A stretch of 64,000 nucleotides of DNA, from positions 3,136,001-3,200,000 of the forward strand of contig NZ_CP133268.1 of NCBI RefSeq assembly GCF_030915385.1, read 5' to 3'. This document shows, one piece after another, positions 55,932 through 64,000 of this stretch; position 1 is the first letter of the stretch, and each line of letters starts with the position of its first letter. This stretch comes from Neobacillus sp. PS3-12. Its GTDB lineage: Bacteria; Bacillota; Bacilli; Bacillales; Cytobacillaceae. A program made the position numbers and the translations under genes. The notes below the pieces were generated by a model that was not told the DNA's origin, did not search any database, and was given only the letters and a program-made list of their open reading frames with translations.

Positions 55932-56732
55932 TTACCTTTTTAAGGGAAGGCACTTTATATGGTCTTCTTTTTCAGTGCGTTTAAGAGTCTTCAATGCCTG
56001 GTCCCCTAGTTTTGCGAGAGCTTTATGTCCGGCAAGAGTTGGGTGAACATCCCCAGGGATAATGAACTTTGCCTGCTTCCCATTAAAGGCTGTATAAGCA
56101 TCAGCTAAAAGAGAACCAGATTGGAACGCAATTGGTGCAATGATCTGCGAATTAACATCATTAATAATTTGTTCTCCGATCATATGTAGAGAACCAAAGA
56201 TTGGGTCATTTGCTCCAAAAGGATTATACATATTGTAAAGGATGATAGGAGCGTTTGTTTGCATTTTTATTGCCAAAATAATCGCTTTTAAGTTTTTGGC
56301 TAAATCCTGCTCCGCATTAAATAACTTTAGTTGAGCCTCAGGTGATGTTAAATCAGGTAGTGTAGTTGGTGAACCCGTTAAGCCCGCAGCTTTTAATAAA
56401 TCATCGCCGCCAATGTCCAATGTTACAACATCAGCTGATTTTAATGAGTTTTTAAATGGATCTGTGCTTAAACCAGTGAGTAAATCAGAAGATGTCCAAC
56501 TTGGTACCCCTAGGTTTGTTACATTGAAATGTCTTTCGCCTATTAAACTTGGAAATGCATGTGGCGATGGCTGCACACCGATTTGGTCAGGCAGGTGATA
56601 GCCAAAAGTAATCGAGTCACCAAGGGAAACAAGGTTTGGTTGTTCCTTTTTTTCTGCGGATGCAATCGATGAGAAAATGGTACTTAGAGCTAAAACAACG
56701 ATAAGTAATACTGATAACCGCTTTAATTTCAA
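55932..56732 (-). CDS. Secreted SGNH/GDSL-type esterase
   Basis: A 266-residue lipase/esterase-like protein with a signal peptide (MKLKRLSVLLIVVLALSTIF, likely cut after SSIASA). Block I is LVSLGDSITFGYHL with the Ser, block II is NLGVPSWTSSDLL, block III is TLDIGGDDLLKA and block V PGDVHPTLAGHKALAKLG supplies Asp and His. It would cleave ester bonds outside the cell; YpmR-like proteins are similar. The start is TTG 56732 behind AAGGAGG. It is probably monocistronic. Confidence 0.83.
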   Translation of the reverse strand: MKLKRLSVLLIVVLALSTIFSSIASAEKKEQPNLVSLGDSITFGYHLPDQIGVQPSPHAFPSLIGERHFNVTNLGVPSWTSSDLLTGLSTDPFKNSLKSADVVTLDIGGDDLLKAAGLTGSPTTLPDLTSPEAQLKLFNAEQDLAKNLKAIILAIKMQTNAPIILYNMYNPFGANDPIFGSLHMIGEQIINDVNSQIIAPIAFQSGSLLADAYTAFNGKQAKFIIPGDVHPTLAGHKALAKLGDQALKTLKRTEKEDHIKCLPLKR

Positions 56733-56842
56733 ATAAACGCCTCCTTATAGGAAAATCTGTCTAGCAAGTCAAATTATAATCGATTAATTTCAGAATATTC
56801 AATCGTTATCAATCTACAAATTCTGCGTGTTTGATTAGAAGT

Positions 56843-57030
56843 AGGTTAATCGTGCCCATGCTAGAGGAAAAAGCAAGAGGAAGGGAACGAAAAGAGGTTA
56901 ATCGTGCCCATGCTAGAGGAAAAAGCAAGAGGAAGGGAACGAAAAGAGGTTAATCGTGCCCATGCTCTAGGAAAAAGAAGGAGCAAGGGAACGAATAAAG
57001 GTTAATCACCCATTCTCTAGGAAGAAGCAG
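56843..57030. repeat. 52-bp tandem repeat array, about 3.6 units
   Basis: Units start at 56843, 56895, 56947 and 56999, exactly 52 bases apart; each opens with AGGTTAATCGTGCCCATGCT and contains GGAAAAAGC and GGGAACGAA. The first two are nearly identical, and the last is degenerate and cut short. The array lies between the SGNH esterase start and recQ. No gene or ribosome site is associated. Confidence 0.85.
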
Positions 57031-57169
57031 TAATGAATGAAAATACAATAGGTATCTACATTCATAGAATGGCAATAATGCTATAATATAGAAAGAAAAA
57101 CTTGGCGAATTCTAACAACGTAAAATAGTATTCATTCCAAAGCAGAATACACAGAAAGGAGCAAATACT

Positions 57170-59290
57170 TTGGTTGATCAGGCAAGGCAAATTCTCCAAA
57201 CCTATTTTGGTTATTCATCCTTCCGTAAAGGGCAGGAGCAGGCAATTCAGTCTGTTATTTCTAAAAAAAATACCATTTGTGTCATGCCAACAGGTGGAGG
57301 GAAATCTATCTGTTACCAAGTTCCTGCCCTTGTACTACCAGGAACAACAATCGTTATTTCCCCCCTCATTTCGTTAATGAAAGACCAGGTTGATACACTT
57401 ATCCAGGTTGGGGTCCCTGCAGCATTTATCAATAGCTCGTTAACTGCATCAGAAGCTTATCAAAGAATACAGGATGCAATCCATGGAAAATACAAGCTTC
57501 TATACATCGCCCCTGAAAGATTGGAATCCTATGAATTTATGGAGAGCTTAAAAAGAATGGATATCCCGTTGGTAGCGGTTGATGAAGCCCATTGTATTTC
57601 CCAGTGGGGACATGATTTTCGTCCAAGCTATCGCCATATTAAAAACTTAGTTGATAGCCTTCCAAACCGCCCGATTGTTCTTGCCCTCACCGCAACTGCA
57701 ACTCCAAAGGTCCGTGAAGACATTTGCCTCTCCCTTAACATAAATCAAGACAATACCATTATTACAGGATTTGAACGTCAAAATCTTTCATTCTCTGTTA
57801 TAAAGGGTCAAGATCGGCTTTCGTTTTTAAAAGACTATATTAAAAAGAATGAAAAAGAGGCAGGCATTATTTATGCTGCAACCAGAAAGACAGTTGATCA
57901 GCTATATGACCGATTGCAGAAAGCGCATATTAATGTTGCACGATATCATGCTGGAATGAATGATAAGGAGAGGAACCATGAGCAGGAGCGTTTTTTAGAG
58001 GACCAAGCAACGGTGATGGTAGCGACTTCTGCTTTTGGAATGGGGATTGATAAGTCAAACATTCGTTATGTTATACACTTTCAGATGCCTAAAAATATGG
58101 AAAGCTATTACCAGGAGGCAGGCCGCGCCGGTAGAGACGGGCTGGATAGCGAATGTGTTCTCCTTTATTCCTCGCAGGATGTTCAAATTCAGCGCTTTTT
58201 AATTGATCAATCAAGCGAGCGGGGACGGATTTCACACGAATTAGAAAAGCTGCAGCAAATGGTTGATTACTGCCACACCGAAAATTGTTTACAGGAATTC
58301 ATTTTACACTATTTTGGAGAGTCGGATACAGAGCCTTGTGGCAGGTGTGGGAATTGTATCGATTCGAGAACGAGTATGGATGTATCAAAAGAAGCGCAAA
58401 TGGTGTTGTCATGTATCATTCGAATGGAGCAGCGATTTGGCAAATCAATGATCGCACAAGTATTAACTGGTTCAAAAAATAAAAAAATCATAGAACTTGG
58501 TTTTAGTAAGCTGACAACCTATGGAATTATGAAAGAAAAAAGTGCCAAGGATGTAAGTGATTTTATTGAGTTTCTGATTTCACAAGAACTGATAGGGGTT
58601 AAGCATGGGACATATCCAACTTTGTTTGTAACGGCAAATGGTAAAGATGTTCTATTTGGAAAGCAGTCTGTATTTAGGAAGGAAGCAGTGGAAGTTAAGC
58701 AGGTTTCGAAGGAAGATCCATTGTTTGAAGAGCTTAGGGCTGTAAGAAAAAGAATTGCGGATTTGGAAAAAGTCCCGCCATTTGTCATTTTTTCCGACGC
58801 AGCTTTAAAAGATATGTGTGTCAAAGTGCCAAAAACAAGTGAAGCATTTTTGCAGGTCAGTGGTGTTGGCCAGAATAAACTGCAAAAGTATGGGGAAGAG
58901 TTTTTATCTGCAATACAGGCATTTTGTGAATCGAATGTTGACTATCAAAGTGAAATGGTAACTGAAGAAGCGCCTAAAAAAGCAGCAAAAAAAGCGACAG
59001 GTGATTCGCATTTAGAGACACTTAGTATGCACCAGAGCGGCTATGGGATCGAGGAGATTTCTGAAAAAAGAGGACTTTCGGTAAGCACAATTGAAAATCA
59101 TTTGCTCCAGTGTGCCCAACAGAAAATGGATGTGGATTTTTCAAAAATAATTACGGCAGAATTTGTACCAAAATTAGAAAAGGCAGTTGAAGAGGCTGGA
59201 AGAGAAAAATTAAAACCAATTAAGGAGCTGCTTCCTGAAGAAGTTAGTTATTTTATGATTAGAGGATTTTTAATGATGAGTAAAAAATGA
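57170..59290 (+). CDS. recQ: RecQ-type DNA helicase
   Basis: A 706-residue superfamily 2 helicase. Motif I is MPTGGGKSICYQVPALVLPG, motif II VAVDEAHCISQWGHDFRPSY, motif VI region SYYQEAGRAGRDG. The zinc-binding site is CHTENCLQEF...CGRCGNC, then a winged-helix RQC part, an HRDC domain (about 515-590) and a C-terminal helix-turn-helix_40 extension (SGYGIEEISEKRGLSVSTIE). The start is TTG 57170 behind AAAGGAG. It unwinds recombination intermediates. The 52-bp array lies immediately upstream. Confidence 0.93.
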   Translation: MVDQARQILQTYFGYSSFRKGQEQAIQSVISKKNTICVMPTGGGKSICYQVPALVLPGTTIVISPLISLMKDQVDTLIQVGVPAAFINSSLTASEAYQRIQDAIHGKYKLLYIAPERLESYEFMESLKRMDIPLVAVDEAHCISQWGHDFRPSYRHIKNLVDSLPNRPIVLALTATATPKVREDICLSLNINQDNTIITGFERQNLSFSVIKGQDRLSFLKDYIKKNEKEAGIIYAATRKTVDQLYDRLQKAHINVARYHAGMNDKERNHEQERFLEDQATVMVATSAFGMGIDKSNIRYVIHFQMPKNMESYYQEAGRAGRDGLDSECVLLYSSQDVQIQRFLIDQSSERGRISHELEKLQQMVDYCHTENCLQEFILHYFGESDTEPCGRCGNCIDSRTSMDVSKEAQMVLSCIIRMEQRFGKSMIAQVLTGSKNKKIIELGFSKLTTYGIMKEKSAKDVSDFIEFLISQELIGVKHGTYPTLFVTANGKDVLFGKQSVFRKEAVEVKQVSKEDPLFEELRAVRKRIADLEKVPPFVIFSDAALKDMCVKVPKTSEAFLQVSGVGQNKLQKYGEEFLSAIQAFCESNVDYQSEMVTEEAPKKAAKKATGDSHLETLSMHQSGYGIEEISEKRGLSVSTIENHLLQCAQQKMDVDFSKIITAEFVPKLEKAVEEAGREKLKPIKELLPEEVSYFMIRGFLMMSKK

Positions 59291-59353
59291 GGTTGAGATA
59301 TTTGGAAACAGGAACGAATATAATGAATTGATTGATTTATAAAGGAGAGAAGA

Positions 59354-60475
59354 ATGAAGATTTTAAAAAAAATCAGCCCTTTGTATGATCCTTGGGAAGC
59401 ATATATGGACATGGAAGAGCACGGAAAAATGCAATTAAGCAATATTGAATTTACAACAACGACTCTTTGTAATATGCGATGTGAGCACTGTGCGGTAGGG
59501 TATACGCTTCAGGCAAAAGATCCTGAAGCATTGCCAATTGACTTAATTTTAAAGAGATTGGATGAAGTCTCAACTCTAAGGGCATTAAGTATAACTGGTG
59601 GAGAGCCTATGCTCTCATTAACATCGTTAAAAAATTATGTCCTACCTATTTTAAAATATGCGCATGAGCGGGGGATACGGACGCAGATTAATTCGAATTT
59701 GACTCTGGATTTAGATCGTTACGAATTAATCGTGCCTTATTTAGATGTTTTACATATTTCCCACAATTGGGGTACTGAAGAAGAATTTGCGACAGCTGGC
59801 TTCGCTCGAATGGAGCGTTTGCCGGACTATCATCAACGGGTAAAGTATTTTGAAAGAATGATAGAAAATAGCAGGGCACTTGTTAGGGCCGGTGTCATGA
59901 TTTCGGCTGAAACAATGCTAAACAAACGAACGCTGCCGCATCTTGAAAAAATCCATCGAGAAGTTTTCAAGGATATGCTCTGTCAAAGACATGAAGTGCA
60001 TCCGATGTACCCGAGCGATTTCGCTAGTAATCTTGAAACATTATCACTGGAGGAAATAAGAGAGGCAATCCACCATTTGCTGGATATTCGGGATGAGAAT
60101 GTTTGGATGCTGTTTGGGACATTGCCGTTTTATGCTTGCAGCAGTAATCCTGAGGACTTAAAGCTATTGGAGCGGTTGTATAAAAGTAAAAATGTAACGG
60201 TGCGGAATGATCCGGATGGTCGATCTCGTCTAAATGTAAATATTTTTACCGGAGATATTATCGTTACTGATTTTGGTGATATCCCTGAGCTTGGAAATAT
60301 TCAAACTACTAGCCTGCAAGGGGCATATGAAAAATGGAAAAGCTCAAAGATAGCAAAAGAAATCAGCTGTCATTGTTCGGCTGCTGCTTGCTTAGGACCC
60401 AATATATTAGTTAAGAACAGTTATTATCAAAATGAAGACTTTACTATTAAAAAGTCGAAAATTACAAAGTTATAA
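59354..60475 (+). CDS. yfkAB: Radical SAM protein YfkAB
   Basis: A 373-residue radical SAM protein. The cluster motif is TTLCNMRCEHCAVGYTL (CxxxCxxC); SAM-binding Gly-rich LSITGGEPMLSL follows. The C terminus has the CxCxxxxC motif SCHCSAAACLGPN that defines the YfkAB family (radical SAM/CxCxxxxC). The reaction is unknown. It lies 63 bases after recQ behind AAAGGAGAG and could be co-transcribed. A degraded copy of its last ~35 codons occurs 2.2 kb downstream. Confidence 0.87.
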   Translation: MKILKKISPLYDPWEAYMDMEEHGKMQLSNIEFTTTTLCNMRCEHCAVGYTLQAKDPEALPIDLILKRLDEVSTLRALSITGGEPMLSLTSLKNYVLPILKYAHERGIRTQINSNLTLDLDRYELIVPYLDVLHISHNWGTEEEFATAGFARMERLPDYHQRVKYFERMIENSRALVRAGVMISAETMLNKRTLPHLEKIHREVFKDMLCQRHEVHPMYPSDFASNLETLSLEEIREAIHHLLDIRDENVWMLFGTLPFYACSSNPEDLKLLERLYKSKNVTVRNDPDGRSRLNVNIFTGDIIVTDFGDIPELGNIQTTSLQGAYEKWKSSKIAKEISCHCSAAACLGPNILVKNSYYQNEDFTIKKSKITKL

Positions 60476-60484
60476 TATATTTCT

Positions 60485-60518
60485 AAATGGCGGATAAAAA
60501 TAATCTGCCATTTTAATT
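60485..60518 (+). terminator. Terminator after yfkAB
   Basis: AAATGGCGGAT pairs with ATCTGCCATTT around seven bases, then a T-rich run. Confidence 0.8.
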
Positions 60519-60545
60519 TTTATAGATCCACAACATTGGCTCCAG

Positions 60546-60777
60546 CTAGTGTGCTTGTAAAGGTAGATGCTCCTCAAAGGTTGCTGTTACTGTTCCATCC
60601 CGATTGGCCAAAATAAATACATGATAAAAAGCTCCTCCAAGTATGACTCCCGCTTGAATCACCGCTTCATTTACATCACACACCGTAGAGATGGTACCGT
60701 CTTCAAACTCTCACGGAATAAGAATCTGTATAAACTCCTCCCACTATTTCCAGATTAGTACCTGCAGTACCTATTTC
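60546..60777 (-). pseudogene. Decayed gene fragment of unknown family
   Basis: On the minus strand about 76 codons remain readable across one frameshift: TAGTNLEIVGGVYTDSYSVR V, then DGTISTVCDVNEAVIQAGVI and FILANRDGTVTATFEEHLPL. The two parts join if one T is dropped near 60704-60707. Stops close the frame at the upstream end, so the true N terminus is lost. The family was not recognised. Confidence 0.5.
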
Positions 60778-60960
60778 TTATCACATTTTTGTGTCGTATT
60801 TTTGTTTTTTTAAATATTGAAAAGGGCAGTCGCTTATTGTTATGGCATTATTATTTGTTTACTCAATAATATTAAGTATATAAGTTCTTCCTATTCAAGT
60901 AACTCGGTGCAAGTGTTTAAGGTACAGCTGCCGTTTTTGACGAAATGGTTTGGAAAATGA

Positions 60961-61050
60961 TTAAGAGCGAATGCACCGAGAAGGCTCCCTGACTGCCCTC
61001 GGAAAGCGAGTGCCTTCAGCGAAAATCAACATTCAAGTCTAACAGGGCCT
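60961..61050. repeat. Fragment of a Bacillaceae interspersed repeat
   Basis: The stretch with CCCTCGGAAAGCGAGTGCCT and GCGAAAATCAAC resembles, from memory, a widespread Bacillus intergenic repeat that ends in GCGGAAATCAAC. The remaining bases between 60778 and 61091 show no gene. Confidence 0.45.
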
Positions 61051-61091
61051 ATCTTTTAAATATTTATAAGAAAGGATGAGAAAAGACAACC

Positions 61092-62609
61092 ATGGTTAAG
61101 GATAAGGATAAGGATCACTTTCAATCACTAATACCCTCAAAATCCTTCACAACTCATTCAAGTTTACAAGTATGGGATTTTGTTTCAGCTCCTGACTTGC
61201 ACCCAATGAAGGTTAGGATAAATGTAAATAAACCAGGGGCAGCTCCAGGATTTATTTTCGTTGCACCATATACGACATTCGAGGCATCGATGATTGGGCA
61301 AACAGGCTCATTAATCATGGATCAAGCAGGTAACCCGGTCTGGTTTAGACCACTTGATAATAGATTTATCCAAAACACGGACTTTAAAGTACAATGTTAC
61401 AAAAGAAAACCGGTGCTTACTATGTGGCAAGGAACCATTTCTGGTACTCAGATGGCAACCCCTATCCTACCTCAAGGAACCCCTGAGCCAGGAGCTTTTT
61501 ATCTAATCATAGATCAGCATTATGAGGTGATAAAAAAAATTAAGGCAAAAAAAGGCTATATTGCTGATTTACACGAATTTATTATTACACAGCGGAATAC
61601 GGCCTTATTTACTGCTGTGAAACAAGTGCCGGCAGATTTAACAACGTTTGGGGGACCAAAAGATGGATATATTAATAATTACTCTATTCAAGAAGTAGAT
61701 ATCAAGACTGGGGAGCTACTATTCTATTGGAATACACTGACTCATGTAAATCCAGTCCACTCAATGATTCCTGCTTCATCTGCAGCAAACATGAATAATA
61801 TTTGGGATTGTTACCACATGAATTCAGTGGAGGAAGGACCAAACAATACGCTTCTTGTTAGCATGCGAAACATGTCAGCCCTCTATCATATTGATAAAAA
61901 AACCGGAAAAGTCCTTTGGCAGCTTGGGGGAAAAAAAAGTGACTTTACTTTTGGTCCAAACGCTTCTTTTTCTTGGCAGCATGATGCACGTTACTTATCC
62001 AAAAATAGAATAAGTATTTTTGATAACTCTTGCTGTGCTTCCCCTACTTCTCCTCCGCAAGGTCAAGCACGTGGTTTAATACTGACGCTTGATTTTGAAA
62101 AGGCTATTGCAACTGTCGATCGAACTTATTATCATGATCCAGCGCTAATTGTTCCAACCCAAGGAAACCTCCAAACGCTTTTTAATAAAAATCGATTTGT
62201 TGGATGGGGACAGGAACCGTATCTTTCCGAATTTTCTTCTGCTGGAAATACCGTAAAAGACCCTTCTAGAAATTTCTTATATGACATGCAGTTTCCTAAC
62301 CAAAACATTTCATATAGGTCATATAAAAATAGATGGGTAGGTATACCGCTTGATCACCCCAGTCTTGCAGTAAAGGTATTACGTAAGGACGCGGTCGTTT
62401 ATGTTTCATGGAACGGTTCAACTGAAACCGTTGCTTGGGAAGTTCTAGCTGGTCCAAAGCCAAATAAATTGTCCGTGCTTGTAAAGAGCACACCTCGTAC
62501 TGGATTTGAGACAGAAATTCATGTTGATTCTGTCGGTCCTTACTTTCAAGTCCATGCATTAAACTCAGCTTTAAAAGTCATAGGAACTTCACGGATTATT
62601 AAAGCTTAA
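61092..62609 (+). CDS. Arylsulfotransferase (ASST) family protein
   Basis: A 505-residue beta-propeller of the arylsulfotransferase_2 type. Repeated blade motifs are visible, with WDCYHMNSVEEGPNNTLLVS (active-site His region), LYHIDKKTGKVLWQLGG, SFSWQHDARYLSKNRISIFD with a second His, and VGWGQEPYLSEFSSAGN near the end. The last ~90 residues form a fibronectin-like domain. No signal peptide is seen, odd for an ASST. It sits between yfkAB and a yfkAB tail fragment, suggesting insertion. Sulfo donor and acceptor are unknown. Confidence 0.8.
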   Translation: MVKDKDKDHFQSLIPSKSFTTHSSLQVWDFVSAPDLHPMKVRINVNKPGAAPGFIFVAPYTTFEASMIGQTGSLIMDQAGNPVWFRPLDNRFIQNTDFKVQCYKRKPVLTMWQGTISGTQMATPILPQGTPEPGAFYLIIDQHYEVIKKIKAKKGYIADLHEFIITQRNTALFTAVKQVPADLTTFGGPKDGYINNYSIQEVDIKTGELLFYWNTLTHVNPVHSMIPASSAANMNNIWDCYHMNSVEEGPNNTLLVSMRNMSALYHIDKKTGKVLWQLGGKKSDFTFGPNASFSWQHDARYLSKNRISIFDNSCCASPTSPPQGQARGLILTLDFEKAIATVDRTYYHDPALIVPTQGNLQTLFNKNRFVGWGQEPYLSEFSSAGNTVKDPSRNFLYDMQFPNQNISYRSYKNRWVGIPLDHPSLAVKVLRKDAVVYVSWNGSTETVAWEVLAGPKPNKLSVLVKSTPRTGFETEIHVDSVGPYFQVHALNSALKVIGTSRIIKA

Positions 62610-62639
62610 ACATCCGTTTTAAACACCCACAAAACGTAT

Positions 62640-62746
62640 ATCCATTGCCCTGGTGCCGCCTATCTAGGACCCAATATTTTAGTGAAAAAAGTTATTATCA
62701 AAATAAGGATTTTACCAATCAAAAGGCGAAAATTTCTAAGTTATAG
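62640..62746 (+). pseudogene. Remnant of a second yfkAB C terminus
   Basis: Codons for HCPGAAYLGPNILVKK, then after a one-base loss YYQNKDFTNQKAKISKL and a stop, match yfkAB 60371-60475 (HCSAAACLGPNILVKNSYYQ onward) at about 75 percent. Homology continues into the 3' flank. Nothing upstream of it matches, since the arylsulfotransferase gene ends there. Confidence 0.8.
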
Positions 62747-62806
62747 TAGATTTCAAAGTGGCAGATCAATATTGACCGCAATTTTTAATGTAGACCCATG
62801 CCGAGC

Positions 62807-62848
62807 AAACAATAAAGGGAATTTCTTATGAAATTCCCTTTATTGTTT
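62807..62848. terminator. Bidirectional terminator before gntP
   Basis: A perfect 19-bp stem, AAACAATAAAGGGAATTTC, around TTAT, at the 3' end of the minus-strand gntP gene. Confidence 0.85.
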
Positions 62849-62866
62849 CTTTTTATCTTTAGTTTT

Positions 62867-64000
62867 TTAGAAATGAGGCAGAAAATCCAGTAATAATGCC
62901 ATAACCAATCCAACGATACCAATGATTGATTGGATGATCGTAATGGTTTTAAAAGTTTCACCCATTGACATACTGAAAGATTCCTTCACTAACCAGAAAC
63001 CTGCATGGTTTGCATAGTTAAAGAATAAGGACCCCGAACCAATCGCTACTACTAACAATTCTTTATTAATGCTTGGGTTAGATCCAACTAGTGGTGCTAA
63101 TAAGCCCGTTGCACCCACAATACCAACTGTTGCAGAACCTGTTGTTACAGATAACAGGGCAGCAATGAGCCAACCGATTGCAATTGCAGAAAGAGAAAGT
63201 CCATGTGTAAGATGAATAATAGCATTGCCAACATGCGAGTTTACTAGGACTTTTGCAAAAGCACCGCCACCGGCAATAATTAATAGAATACCTGCAATTG
63301 GTTTAAGACTTGCACCTAACGAATCACGAAGTTTCTTTGTATCTGTTCCTCGGGCATATCCTAATAAAATGACTCCTACTAATAATCCGATTAACAAGGC
63401 AATGACAGGGTCACCGACAAACTCTGTTATTTTATTAAAACTGGCTGAATTCTTAAACACTGTTTCAGCTAATGCACGGCTTAACATCATTAGCATTGGC
63501 AGTAAGATAACTAGCAAAGAAGTTCCAAGTGAGACAGGAGGCTTGCCTGCATTTTCCAGAGTAGCAGCCATATAATGCTCTGTTGTTGAACCAGGAAGCT
63601 TAGTTTCAGGTTTTTCAGTTGAACCTGTATATTGATCAAGCAGTTGCTGATCAGGACGAACAGTCATCCGCGGTGCAATAAATTTACCATAAACGGTCTG
63701 GCCAAGATGGCAGCGGGAATAGCACAGATAAGACCATAAATCATTGTAATACCTAAGTCTGATTTAAATCCCGCAATAGCGGTAAGGGGACCAGGGTGTG
63801 GAGGAACCATACCGTGCATGGTGGCAAGCGCTGCAATCACTGGAACCCCGATATAAACATAGGCCGAACCGTTGAAATTTCCTTGTCTTTCGAGTTTTTT
63901 GGCAACAGAGAATACAAGTGGTAAAAGCATAATAAGTCCAATTTCAAAGAACATCGGGATCCCGATAATAAATGCTGCTGCTCCCATTAGCCATGGTAAT
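62867..64000 (-). pseudogene. gntP: Gluconate:proton symporter GntP family, frameshifted and cut by the window end
   Basis: A gluconate permease whose start lies beyond 64000. The upstream frame (to 63664) has MGAAAFIIGIPMFFEIGLIM and AALATMHGMVPPHPGPLTAI; the next frame resumes MTVRPDQQLLDQY and goes on through VTTGSATVGIVGATGLLAPL to the C terminus. The expected joint is ARPVYGKFIAPRMTVRP, obtained by adding one G near 63694-63697. About ten helices are visible. It takes up gluconate or related hydroxyacids. Regulatory genes are not in the window. Confidence 0.85.

Noticed and set aside
59354..60475. Peptide-maturation radical SAM with a nearby precursor
   Set aside because: The CxCxxxxC motif places it in the YfkAB family, and no small precursor gene is adjacent.
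60567..60758. 63-codon plus-strand frame
   Set aside because: Antisense to the decayed minus-strand gene, whose codons read far more like protein; no ribosome site.

Overview
The window looks like chromosomal DNA from a soil-type Bacillaceae (Bacillus, Neobacillus or Mesobacillus-like). It is AT-rich, has strong GGAGG ribosome sites with frequent GTG and TTG starts, and carries typical Bacillus genes: tnrA, a T-box-controlled ilv-leu operon, cystine uptake genes, yfkAB, recQ, DUF1836 and DUF3147 genes. No rRNA, tRNA, CRISPR array or prophage was seen. Species cannot be fixed from the sequence.

Layout. 1-7.5 kb: the end of a molybdopterin oxidoreductase (NasC-like), a hydrolase, an HD phosphohydrolase, a GltP-type symporter, a thioesterase, a metallo-hydrolase/TetR pair with a twin operator, a DnaQ-type exonuclease and an unknown membrane protein. 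7.6-11.9 kb: an ECF transporter operon (A1, A2, T, S) ending in a P1 peptidase. 12-16.8 kb (minus strand): a MATE remnant, an aldo-keto reductase, two small likely spore-associated genes, a 21-bp repeat array, adenine deaminase and guanine deaminase. 17-31 kb: an old-yellow-enzyme family protein, a cystine-type ABC transporter, an NCS2 permease, a dipeptidase, LTA synthase with a small lipoprotein, several small conserved genes and an IS605-type TnpB element. 31-43.5 kb: an RDD protein whose last codons lie in the IS end, paired DUF3147 genes, then leuDCBA-ilvCHB behind a T-box, and ilvD behind its own promoter.

43.6-51.4 kb: a DUF294/exonuclease pair, amt with a TnrA box, tnrA, two tiny genes, a BASS transporter, a 298-bp imperfect palindrome, an AcuI-type reductase and CorA. 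51.6-64 kb: a TPR/dynamin-like GTPase, a 2-hydroxyacid dehydrogenase, a probable 6S RNA, an SGNH esterase, a 52-bp tandem array, recQ, yfkAB, a decayed region with an arylsulfotransferase and a second yfkAB tail, and a gluconate permease running off the end.

The main themes are branched-chain amino acid synthesis, nitrogen control (TnrA, Amt, possibly NasC), and purine and cystine salvage. A striking global feature is that six otherwise complete genes (ecfT, the P1 peptidase, one DUF3147 gene, amt, tnrA, gntP) are each broken by what looks like one single-base indel. Two gene remnants show the same. Consensus errors explain this most simply, but real decay cannot be excluded from the sequence alone.

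The least explained items are the non-AUG start of ecfA2, the probable 6S RNA gene next to a lone IS605-type hairpin, the isoleucine-type specifier in the ilv-leu T-box, three different intergenic repeat arrays (two with the same 52-bp period), and the TPR/dynamin GTPase.
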